Shown here piece after piece: positions 13,092 through 23,944 of a stretch of DNA of 64,000 bases; the first letter of the stretch is position 1; every line of letters starts with the position of its first letter. The notes under the pieces are model-generated. The model worked only from the letters and a program-made list of their open reading frames with translations, did no database searches and had not been told where the DNA came from. The translations under genes and the position numbers were made by a program. Source of the stretch: Sipunculus nudus (taxonomy: Eukaryota > Annelida > Sipuncula > Golfingiida > Sipunculidae); assembly GCA_026874595.1 (NCBI GenBank), contig CM049320.1:38440714-38504713 (forward strand). The letters are read 5' to 3'.

Positions 13092-14729
13092 AGTGAATAT
13101 GATGTACTTAAAACACACATTACTTGAAAGATATATAAAGAAATTTGATTCAAAATACTTAACAGTGTACAGTGCTGGCATATTACACCCAGAAAATACA
13201 TATAATACATTCATGTTTATTCTGTATTCAACGTGAATGCTTATTCTGTATGAAGAAGTTCAGATAAGAAGCTGTCATCATTGTGTTCACTGCTTCACGT
13301 GGTTTTTTTTTTTTTTTTTTTTTTCTTTTAACCAAAAAACCTTAAAGGTTTTCCAGACATTGTCAGTCAGCACTATAACACTCAGTTTATTCTGGCCTAC
13401 CTTCACGTGTCCCTTTCTTATCGTCAAGTGTAGCTAAAGACATAAACCTGGTATGTATACATCATGAAATAAATGGACAAAGAAATTTTATCGAACCCAG
13501 ACACGCCCCCGTTTGGCACGTCCCAGGTCACTGGTAGTTCCTGTTTTGGACACGAGATGGCGCTACATACAGGTGATGCGCACTTGTGATGTCAACTCCT
13601 CACAACAGGGAAAACCAAAATATATTATTTTACCGTCGAGTGCGCAACCGATTTGAGGGGCGAACTCAGATTTGGAAATTTCAACGTTTCGCCTTTGTAT
13701 TTCGCCGATCAAGTATAATAAGCTAGTTAATGTTGTAACAAAGATATAACGCCCCTCATAGAGCGCACGCAATACAACCATGATGAAATTATTCTGCTGG
13801 TCAAAAGTGTGTTTGAATCAAAGGGGAAAACAATGGGAAAGACCAAGTGAAAGTTAAAACTACATATATAAATTCAAGAACATTAGTGGAAGTAATGCGA
13901 AACATGATATTAAAAATCTACCAAATGTTGTCGTGCTACACTATTCACTTTTGTTACGAAGGAGAGCATTTGCGGCCGAGTTGATGAGGATCTTAAAGAC
14001 TGAGCAAGTAGTTACAATTATTTTATCAAGGCACTCTCCATGTCACGGAGGGTAGCGTACGGCAGCGTCTGAATGTGGAGGACCATGAGAAAACCATCGA
14101 CCTTGGACGGGCCACTACAACCCACTCTCATAGCCACGCCGGGGAAAGAACCCAGGTCGCCAACAGAGAGTGCCGAGATTGTTACAACTTGTCTGTAAAT
14201 ACGTCTACATCAACTTTGAGGAGAACTGGGTGATTACTGATGAATGCGTAGTCATAAAACCAATGAAAATATACTAAATAGAGGCAAAAAGTTGAAGACC
14301 CGGTCATTGTGAGAAAAGCTGATTAAATAGTTACAGAAAGACATGACTCATGATGGACGTGGAAGAAAACCAAAGGTCAGAGGTCATCCGGTAACGACAA
14401 GGAACCATACAATTCTCATTTGACTCCATACTATAAGAATACAAAATTGCCAGGTAATAATGGTCATCTTATCTAAGGCCGGGGAGGTACCTGGTTGATT
14501 TGAAAACGTGGTATTCTCGAAAAAATGCCGGCAAGATATGTCTTGTTCACCATAACCATATGTCACTTCCACTGCGTTATTCTGTAAAATCATACCGGAG
14601 AATGAAAGAAAACGGGCATTATAGCATTCTATGTCGCACCTCAGGTAACATGGTTTTAACTACAGAACCCCCCCCCCCTCCACCACACACACACACAACG
14701 TCTTTGAATGCTATATAAGCAATATTTAA
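12511..14729. other. Intergenic DNA without a supported gene
   Basis: It holds a (TA)n tract at about 13048-13086, a T run at about 13303-13324 and a short GC-richer patch near 14040-14190. A 72-codon minus-strand frame at 13563-13781 is complete but lacks recognisable motifs or splice support, so it is not annotated as a gene. Confidence 0.5.
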
Positions 14730-15190
14730 GGGGCCCAATCACCTATCTGACATTTCTACCCCAAAAGGTAGTCCCTTGGTGTTTTTTACAAAAATAGACA
14801 GGAAAAAGTAGATATCGCCGTACACAAGCAGCTTGTTTCGTTTATATCAGCGTGTATATAATGTTTGTGGCCCGCCAAAATAAAACAACTTCAACAAGGG
14901 CATCTGGCGGCAAGTCAGATAAGCCAGGGTCTTGCAAATGGTGTTTTGCAACAAGTGACCTTTCTACCTCCGCATATATGCGAACTACCAACTTAGGTTA
15001 CATGTTTTCTCCGTTTGTCAACAAAGCTGTGTTAACAAAAAAAGTTGCTGATAAACAAGTTCATACATCCTTCACTGAGGCGTTACAAGAAGTTTTCATA
15101 GCCAGTATTACCCTTAGATCATTAATATATACACAAAGGAAGCCAGAGATCACATAAATTCTTTTTCCAAAGTTAAGTGAATGGACACCT
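14730..15190. mobile_element. TTAA-flanked MITE, copy A
   Basis: The 461-bp element lies between TTAA sites (14726-14729 and 15191-15194). Its ends are imperfect inverted repeats of the form RGGTGCCCAATCACCTATCT. It aligns by eye along its whole length, in opposite orientation, with the 463-bp element at 38688-39150. TTAA duplications fit piggyBac- or Kolobok-type transposition. The 101-codon frame inside (14852-15157) is not a gene: the sister copy does not keep it. Confidence 0.85.
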
Positions 15191-15895
15191 TTAAGGACGG
15201 GTATGAGTTCCCTCTGCCATCGATGTTGGTTATATGCTTACCCTCTTTGGCTCTCAGAACTATGCTTAAGGAGCGCACAGGGCAGGGGTCTTGACCACAG
15301 CAACCTATAGCTGCTCGACAAAGCGAAAAACTATTTAAATAAAAAAAACCTCAATCAGTTTATAGTATTGTCACACTTTCGTCAATTCTAATGTTAAGAA
15401 AGTATAGGATGTTGCATGTGTGAATTGCCTAATTGAAATTTTATAAAATGTTGGTTCTTTTTTAATGTTTAAATCCAATGTAGATTATATATAGGTAATA
15501 TTGTGCTGAAAATTAAAGCAACATTATTTTCGTATGCTGAAAATAAACATGTTGTGGGAGTGAAGACAATTTTGATATTTTGAGACAGGAATTTTGTCCT
15601 GTTTGTCATAAACGGGTGTCCTTGTTTCGGAGGGGGTGGGAAGGTTCTATCGATACTCCTACGGATTGTCCCCCTGACTTATTTTCAGCAAACAAGGTCC
15701 ATGGCCCACAGTGTCTTCATAGGTTCTAAAAGGACTTAAATGACAAATCGCGGAAGACTGTATGACGTGAGGAGAAACAATTGAATAGGTTCTAGGTGGG
15801 TCGGTTCAATTTTGGGGAGGATGTGGATGTGGATCCATGCACTGGCGGAGGTATGCGCTCTCTCAGTACTCTCTAGTTTACGCTGCCTCCATATT
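15191..15895. other. Intergenic spacer between two MITEs
   Basis: AT-rich DNA with no recognised coding or repeat feature. Confidence 0.45.
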
Positions 15896-16432
15896 TAGAC
15901 TGGTACCCTGCTCTATTATCGCTCTCAGCCAAGCATAGAGACAGGCGTACAACGCCATTTTAAGTACTCCCAGTTGCAACTCCTGACTAACCTGTAGACT
16001 GGTTCCAACTCCAGTATGCACGCTCATACCGGTTGCCATGGACGTTCACGCGATCCTGTTTGATTATCCGTAAAGATTTCTTATAAAATAACTTTCTTTA
16101 GTTATTTTTAGTTTTCAAATATTGAAGAATGAGTTGTTGCACAAAAACTGAATAATGGATGTATAGATAATACGATATACTGAATCTTTGATATTCCACT
16201 GTGTGAAGCAGTGATTTATTATTAATACCTATTAATCTTATCATTATGTCACACGTTATGTACAGCAAACCTTTGGTAACTTCTCTGAGCTAACGAAATC
16301 CTTATTTTTATCATATATAATACATACTGGAGTTGGAACCAGTCTGCCGGGAGTATAAAAGATGGCGTTGTACGCCCGTCTCTATGATTGGTCTAGAGCA
16401 GCGGTGCCATAATAGAGCGGGGTACCAGTCTA
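15896..16432. mobile_element. Mutator-like MITE with long inverted repeats and 10-bp target duplication
   Basis: The 537-bp element starts TAGACTGGTACCC and ends with the reverse complement. Inverted-repeat similarity extends over roughly 125 bp on each side and includes GGCGTACAACGCCAT and TGGTTCCAACTCCAGTATG, with indels. It is flanked by an identical 10-bp direct repeat CCTCCATATT (15886-15895 and 16433-16442). Long TIRs plus a 9-11-bp target duplication are typical of Mutator-like elements. No transposase is present. Confidence 0.85.
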
Positions 16433-16772
16433 CCTCCATATTAACCATACTGTAGCGACCTCTGGTAGTGATTGTGTACACGTACCAATTCTTTGAAAAG
16501 CTGTGCTCGCCAACGGTTCACTCAAACAAATTTTCATTCTGAGGTTATTCCATAAATTGTTCAGTTAATATATTTGTCTGTGTCTTGAGATTGCAACCTG
16601 AGCACAATTAACAGTTCAGTTCTTGCATTTTGGAATGTTATATTAGCCATACCCAGTTTTTACAGCGGACTGTGTCACTTTAGTTCATCTCTCTAATAGC
16701 AGATGGCGCAAGTGGTAATGTGAACGACCATTTTTTTTCGTCTTGGCAGTGGCTGCGGGTATAGACCTAAAT

Positions 16773-16806
16773 CAGTGGCGTCAATTTTTCTTCCAGGGAG
16801 TGAGGG

Positions 16807-16867
<61 letters not shown>

Positions 16868-16871
16868 AGGG

Positions 16872-16926
<55 letters not shown>

Positions 16927-17190
16927 TTAATCATATTTCAAATAATTATAATGTTTTAGAAAATAAGTTAATTATTTTTTTTTAATTCTAAGCAAGGTTT
17001 AGATATAAAATTTTTAGTAAAAGGATCCAAAGTCTTTAATTCTATTTATTATTATATTTCATTTGCAATATTATAATACTATTCTCTGAAAAGTGTGGGG
17101 TTGATTACATTGACCATCCCCCCTTGCCAAAAAGGAGGGGGGATATATAACCCCCCCCCCCCCCCTCACCTCCCTATATTGACGTCCTTG
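16773..17190. mobile_element. hAT-like MITE with expanded (TA)n
   Basis: The ends CAGTGGCGTCAATTTT and, inverted, CAAGGACGTCAATAT carry similar G-rich inner segments. The flanking octamers ACCTAAAT (16765-16772) and ACCAAAAT (17191-17198) match at 7 of 8 positions, fitting the 8-bp duplication of hAT elements. The interior is dominated by two TA runs (about 16810-16864 and 16877-16924) separated by CTAGGGGGGAT, and by G/C homopolymers near the right end. Confidence 0.65.
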
Positions 17191-17767
17191 ACCAAAATAA
17201 TGATAAAAAGCAGAGTTTCAGCAATACTATCAGGAAAACATCTTTAATGGGGCTTTCCATAAATGCGTAGTCCGTATCAGTAGTCCGTATGCGTAGTCCA
17301 CATGCTTGGTCCTTGTTCTGTGTTAATAGGTGATCAGTGACTTAAGATTTTCAGATTTGTAGGCTATTTCACCATATAAAGTAATTGTACATTTTTATAT
17401 ATTATCAACAAACGCTGGTTTAAATCAAATAAGTTAATATTAATAACTTTGAAGATTTTTTAAGATGATCTTAGGTCGGTACTGATGTTTGCGCTTCACG
17501 TTTAGATAACGCTTTCTGCATGAAGGACAACACAGTTCAACTAAATGCCAATAATAGTTTCCGAAAGACTGATGTCAGAAATGCCATGTACAGCAGTTGA
17601 AAGTTTATAATTCTCACGGTATGAATAGGAAACCTCCATGCTAAAACCTGCAATTGGCAAGGTATAAGGTGTTTGTGTTTGGTATATGCGAAGTGCGCAC
17701 AAATCGCTCCCTGGGGCTTGTGGGTATGAACTGTGCAAGCATACGGATAAATGGAAATGATACAGTT
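17191..17767. other. Intergenic DNA with a possible MITE end
   Basis: At about 17248-17300 the sequence GGGGCTTTCCATAAATGCG, followed by repeated AGTCCGTAT-like words, resembles one terminus of the Harbinger-type MITE at 10570. No opposite end was found, so it may be a fragment. Otherwise empty. Confidence 0.35.
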
Positions 17768-17955
17768 AAACAAAAATGGATCCAGAAGGAGGCCCCCCCC
17801 CCCTTTTTTTTTTTTTTTAGCCGCCCGCAACTTTTTTAACGGTTTCAGAACAAATGTTGCGTCCTTGACCCCCATATTCCGAACCTTGTTATCATTACTC
17901 TTCCTTAATTGTTTGGAACCTCCTTTCCTAAATCCTGGATCCGCCCCGGTGAAAA
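17768..17955. mobile_element. Short GGATCC-ended inverted-repeat element
   Basis: About 190 bp bounded by ATGGATCCAGAAGGAGGCC on the left and, inverted, by CGGGGCGGATCCAGGATTTA on the right, with a poly-C/poly-T run next to the left end. The terminal sequence resembles hAT-type MITE ends (GGGGCGGATCCAGG), but I could not find a clean target duplication. Confidence 0.5.
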
Positions 17956-18599
17956 CTCTACAGATCGACTTTTGCGGACTACCAATATACCGTATGGAAA
18001 ATGTCAAAATATTAAATATTTGTTCTACATTTCAAGGAAACACCTGTTACATTTCACCTGCACATGCTTATAAAATATTAGTTATTCCGTGTAGTCCATT
18101 ATCACAATTGCACCCATGTATATAATTGGCCTTAAAACAATTCTTATCCTACATATTTGAACGGAATATACTTTACCCTCTTGACTACATTTATACTTAT
18201 ATACATCGTTGGGGTATTAAGAACCCTCGGTGCATTGTGGGGCTAGGATTTCTATATGCCCAGTGTCAACAAACCTTGCCTATAGCAGTGTCGTACTCAT
18301 GTGACGTGTTTGTCCCTCGATCCATTGACATTAACCTCTAATAAAGGTTTGATATATGTGTTAAATATATGTTAAACGTGGGTATCAACAGTGCAAGATG
18401 AGTTTCGTGTTTTTCGACATTCTTGTTTTTTGGCAAGCCGGTCCGGCCGTATTTACCATGAACGGTCGGAGATTAGTCAGGATACATGACATGACATGAT
18501 ACACGTTGTTAAAAATAACAAATTTTAAATAGATGGCATACTAATTGACCGAGTACGTCATGAACATGGATTGATTGTGATTTATACTAAGTTACATCT

Positions 18600-18647
<48 letters not shown>

Positions 18648-19429
18648 CTAAGCTTTCCATGCAAATTAACAAACGAAAGGAAGGATTATCACAAAATGAA
18701 AAGTTACACCTGACATATATTACAATAATCTGCATTTTTCATATCTTTGCATGCACGAACTTGGCATCCACTTGTTTATTTTCAATAAGAAGCTGACCAA
18801 AACATTTGTTGAATTTGCCACTGAGTGCACGATACAAATGTGAGTGTTATGAATGCTTTGTGAAACCAGGTTTTTACCTGTCCTGTTAAAATATATGTTG
18901 ATGCCCAGATTACAATCTGGTCGAGTTTAAAACTTGGCCAGTGCAATATAAAATTATGATCTCGATCGAACAAGATCACAGTAACATTCTCGGCCAGCCT
19001 AGTTTCAAACTGGACCAGCCCAGATCAAAATCCTGCGGTGGGGATTTCATGATTGAAATTTGATCAGGCCAGATTTAAAACTATAAACCTTTGACTGGCT
19101 GATAGATATATTTATATATTATCTTGAATTCTATCACAGTCTGAATCTATTTCAGATGCACCATTTATTACCACTCATAAACGCAACATTGAGAATCAAG
19201 AATTAATATTAACAAAAGGTTTATATTATAATATGGGAAGCTGCATCAAAGAGTTATAAAAGCTATAATATCACAAATTCCATCATAATGCTCATCGTTG
19301 TTTAATTCATTCTTTAAGCCCAAATATTTCAACCACTATAATCTATAACTTAACCAACAATCTTTATCAAACATTTATAATATCAGATGATCATTCTAAA
19401 ACGCCTAGAACAAGAACACCGCAAACGTG
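17956..19429. other. Intergenic DNA with a (GA)n microsatellite
   Basis: A GA run lies at about 18601-18640. Around 18890-19090 a degenerate motif of the type GGCCAGTTTAAAACT recurs on both strands. No coding sequence was recognised. Confidence 0.5.
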
Positions 19430-19890
19430 CTTAATACGTCCATCGTATGTCTTGTGACCTCCGACCTCATTAATTATGCGTTAAATATGCGAGAATTTAA
19501 TTGAAATGAGAAACTCTATTGGTAAATATGAATAATGAGTTTCATAAAAATCCGTAGGATTTTTTATAAGTCACAAAGGTGCATCCATGCAAAGTGCGGT
19601 AACCTCTGACCTCATTAAATATGCGTGGATTTTGCTGGAAATCGAACTAAGACGAGATATTTTATTAATTAACATTTCTGATGAGTTTAACCGATATATT
19701 CTTCATATTCTTCGTGTATGTTATCGCGGCCACACCACAAGGTGGCATATAGTTCCCGGTGACTTTATTAAATATGTGTGGATTTTGACCATAATCGAAT
19801 TCGGGTGAGATAATCTGTTTATAAGGAGTATGGTAAGTTTGGTTAAAAGCCATCAAACCCCCGGTAAGGTATCGCGGCGACACTTAAGTT
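19430..19890. repeat. Degenerate ~150-bp tandem repeat
   Basis: Three units share the phrase GACCTCATTAAATATGCGTG or variants (near 19460, 19610 and 19761), each followed by similar text ending in a TGAGTTT- or ATAAGTCAC-like segment. After the third unit comes a short ACGGACAGACGGATGGATGG stretch. Non-coding. Confidence 0.6.
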
Positions 19891-22588
19891 AACGTACGGA
19901 CAGACGGATGGATGGACGGTCGGTGGGTACACCATATCATAAGCGTACAAGAAAAGCTAAATATGACATGTAGGAAAAGATAGACTATATAGATGGCGTA
20001 TAGATTTTCACAAAGCTTTGAAAAGCAAAAATCATCATTAGAGTATTAGCTCAGCAATCGAATTTTACCTTAGAACACCAAATATTGTAAAAGGTAAAAG
20101 CTGCATGGGTTAATAGTTTGACGTCACTGATGATGTCAGTCTCATCCAACTTATTGAGATTCAAAGATAAATATTAACTTTCTGTATTTGAACTAAAGAA
20201 ATTATTCCATGAAATCTGTTCAGAATACATCAATATACGAAAAATATTAAAAAGGGACACTTTTTTTATCTAGAGAATATTGTTTACACCTCTGTGTGTC
20301 GTAAATGGAATTTCTGAACACAATTGGTTGAGAAATGTTATTTGAAATATTTAAAATCAACATTTTGTTATCTATATAAAATCAACAAGTTTCAAGAAAT
20401 CCTATCAATTATGTACCAAAATGTTCGGAACATTCTTAGCTTTCGGAATACGTAAATGTCCAACCTATAATCATTTAAGCATGATTCATGAAGTATGTTT
20501 GCCTTTAAATTGATAAGACCAAAAACATGGTGGTTTTCTTCATATGAGATACAATAATGCAAGCTCACCTAAACTATATATATTAACTTGTCACTGAGTT
20601 GTTTATACACTATGTTATATTGCATACAAAAGATTGTATGTATACAGGTGTATGTAATTAATGTTAAAATACCAACAGCATGCAATAACAGGATAACTTG
20701 ATTTAACTAGTGGTAAAATTTAAATGCAATACTCTTTAAGATTTTATGCAATTTATACTACATTTAAAAAAAATAAATATTAATCATCCAGAATATAAAT
20801 CAGCCAGAATAGAAATTATTTGTGAATGCTCTGACATTTGATGTAGTCCGTAATTTTTCCCTCGAAATTGGGAATGAGAGGCTCATGGGGAAGGACGACA
20901 TATATCTGTTGTTGCATTGCATTGCAAATATCTCATTCTATAGATAACATTATTACGTGTCAGTTAAATGAACTGTCGTGTCATATTGTCAGTTAAAAAT
21001 TAAGCAAAGTTCCAAGAAAAAGGAGTAGAAAAACTGTTTGGAACCCCGTACCATATAGCAGGGATATATGATAGAGAAACCTGCACATCTGACACGGTCG
21101 TTATATATTTAACCCATACATTATTGATATTAAAGCGTCTGCCTTGGACCCTCGCAACTGGGACCCGTCGGACTGGACACTTCCAGATGCGATCGAAAAA
21201 TTTCGGCCCGTCTGTCTGAGATCCATCTGTTTGGGATGACACAGATGATTTGGGATGATTACTTTTGATGTATACATGTATTATCAGGTACTAGAGTAAT
21301 ACTATTATTGATGCCTCATTTGCATTATAAATCAAAAACATTAATTTCTTATGTTTTATTAATTACTTGTGTTTATAGTAATATTATTTAACAAGGGCAG
21401 TAATGCTACGAAAACTTGTTTACAGCCTCAAATGCACGACAAGGGATGCCAATTCGACATTGATACATGTATTATGTAGTTTTCATCACTCAGAATTGAA
21501 CAATTAAGCCAACGCACGATTTCGACCCTTAGTTTATGATCGTTTTGCTGTTCATAATGTTATTTAACAGGTATAATATTTCTACTGTTTTTAGCTACGT
21601 TGTATGTCTGGGGGAACTGCAAACGACGATCTACGAGTGTCAATCACTCACAGTTACTGCATGAGCAAGTCATATTTTACATAAGACTCAAGTGCCAAAT
21701 TGAAGTGCGCTCTGAATGTGGAGCAGTTAATTCGCAGCTTGCTATATGATTAATGACGCTAATTAACTTACCGCCTGAAATTTCAACTACTGATGATGTT
21801 ATTTGTAACTCGAACGTCATCTGCTGATTCCACGCGGCGAAAATATTAAGAATACAAACATGCCAAATTCACTCAGGTGTCGTGAACTTCAAATCATTAT
21901 GAAAACTAATCATGATACCTGTGACAGTTTTAAACTAATTAACTTACTAAAATGAATAATAAAAACACCTGAAAAAATTATCTAAATACTGGTATTTTAA
22001 TTAAAAAAATATATAAAACACCGGTTATTTTTCAAGCTTTCACATTGCAAATATTATGTCTATAGGCCTATATTGTCCCTGTATGTATAAATAAACGAAA
22101 AGACTTGTTCCGGATTAATGCCATTTGAAGTATTATCAAGGAAATTACATATATACAATTATTGTATAATATCCGTTTACATGTTACGCAAACACATCCG
22201 TGCGTGCGTTCTATATAAGGCGCAACAGACAAACAGATTAAAGATGTGTGGGAAGAATAGGCATCTGCCATGCACTATTATTATCATTGTTTATCAGAGT
22301 TCTTATTTACATTAGGCCTATATATAACAAACGTTACTTGACAAGTCAATGCAATTTTGATCACACGTGACTTGGATGGTGCTGCAGATGCAGTATAGAA
22401 GATAATCACTTATAAACTTTTGCAATATACTATAATAATTGTTTTATAACATTACTATGCAGGTGCGAAACAAGTCCGTCTGTATACATGCATGGGTTAG
22501 GCTTGTATCAAATTAAGGGGCATATTCTATTCTATACATATAAAAATTGCCTTCTAGGTCCCTTTTTATCGCTTCTAAATCAGCTCTG

Positions 22589-22643
<55 letters not shown>

Positions 22644-23159
22644 TATATATATAAATATAGGCTATGTTTAAAGTAGGTCCCTTCGAAATACGCCAGATTT
22701 ATACATAAAAACACATAGAACACAAGCATCACATCTCTATTTAAGGTATCTTATATAGATAAATAACATGTTATTTCATGAAATAAAAATCAAAGAGTTA
22801 CAAATGAATATATATCAGATTATCCAAATATCAGGGGCAGGCTATTTATAGCTGTCTGAATTCATATATAGGGTTAGTCTGTTGCAAAGCGACCTATATT
22901 TATATGTCCCCCTTAATTTGAAGCCAGGAGAAGGGGGGTATGGGGTGCAAAAAGTGTTTTTTTTTTCAAGCTCTGTCACATACATTAACGTATGGTGGTG
23001 TGTGTGTGGGGGGGGGGGGATGGCAGATCTCGCTTCATGATAAAAGCTTATATATAGGTCTATATATGTAGGAATTACACTGCTTATAGTTAGCCTATTG
23101 ATTCATATTCTTTAACGATGACACTCATCTTCTTCATACAAGGACCGTTAGGCATATGA
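19891..23159. other. Intergenic DNA upstream of the nucleoside kinase gene
   Basis: No supported gene. A dispersed repeat at about 20805-20905 (AGAATAGAAATTATTTGTGA onward) recurs in direct orientation at about 30585-30690 inside the kinase gene. A (TA)n tract lies at about 22590-22650 and G-runs near 23010. The 80-codon minus frame at 21000-21242 has no recognisable motif. Confidence 0.5.
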
Positions 23160-23325
23160 AGCGGATCGGGAGGGGGGGGGGGGGCAGGGGGGGTCCCGAT
23201 CATTCTCCCCCCCCCCCCCTCCTTTTTTTAAAGGATTTTAGACAAAATTTTGCGGCCTGCATGAGCGGAACCCCCCCCCCCCCCCCCCCCCCCTTTGCTT
23301 AAATCTGGATCCGTGACCTTGTTAT
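23160..23325. repeat. Homopolymer-rich GGATCC-ended repeat
   Basis: Long G and C runs sit between GCGGATCGGGAGG on the left and, inverted, CACGGATCCAGATTTAAG on the right. It resembles the element at 17768-17955 and may be a diverged copy of the same MITE family. Long homopolymers make the exact sequence here assembly-sensitive. Confidence 0.4.
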
Positions 23326-23792
23326 CAGGACACACAACTTTGTCCTTCCCCTGAACACATGCTTACAAGCCGATAGATGGCGCTAGCTCTGTGTCACAGA
23401 TGTCGTTTATTTCCCAGCAATTTTGTTTATCATGATCATTAAAACATCTCACTTAATGCCATATCACCACCATTTTACTCTAGTATTCATCACGATTATT
23501 CATCAATAATAAAATATGGAAAATGTAGATATATAAATAATTCGTCAATGAGATGATCCATATATTGGACTTGCCACCATATTTAAATAAATATACAAAT
23601 CATACACAACTTTTTTTCAATCCCAGTATAAAAGATTACAAAAAGACAATGAAACAGCACATTTAGGAATTCTAATGTTGGTTTGAGAGCAAATAAATAA
23701 ACATATATCATATAAAACTCGTGTCCATGAGTAAATCATTGCATTCGGTAGTGAAGTTTCGCGGAATTTTTGCCCCTCCATCCAGCGCTGTG

Positions 23793-23797
23793 ATTGG
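23793..23797 (-). promoter_or_regulatory. Inverted CCAAT box upstream of TK2-like gene
   Basis: ATTGG within GTGATTGGCTGG lies about 150 bp before the start codon, in a locally GC-richer segment. The context and spacing fit a TATA-less promoter with an NF-Y site, but this is sequence inference only. Confidence 0.4.
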
Positions 23798-23944
23798 CTG
23801 GCTTTGACAGCGACGCCGAGCACCCGCCACATTCGAAAGCTTTGTACACATCCCCACAGCGAGAGCAGACGTGAAAGAGAGAGGTCGCCTGAAAAATTTT
23901 CTCAAACTTGCCTTTCGGTGCTTCGATCTCATACCAAAGTCATC

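Noticed and set aside
14852-15157. 101-codon + strand frame
   Set aside because: It lies wholly inside a TTAA MITE, and the frame is not maintained in the sister copy at 38688-39150.
16743-16985. Frame rich in alternating Ile-Tyr (also at 3660, 5015, 12930 and 34040)
   Set aside because: These are translations of (TA)n microsatellites and carry no coding signal.
21000-21242. 80-codon minus-strand frame
   Set aside because: No family motif, no splice context and low-complexity start (TDGSQTDG); not enough to call a gene.
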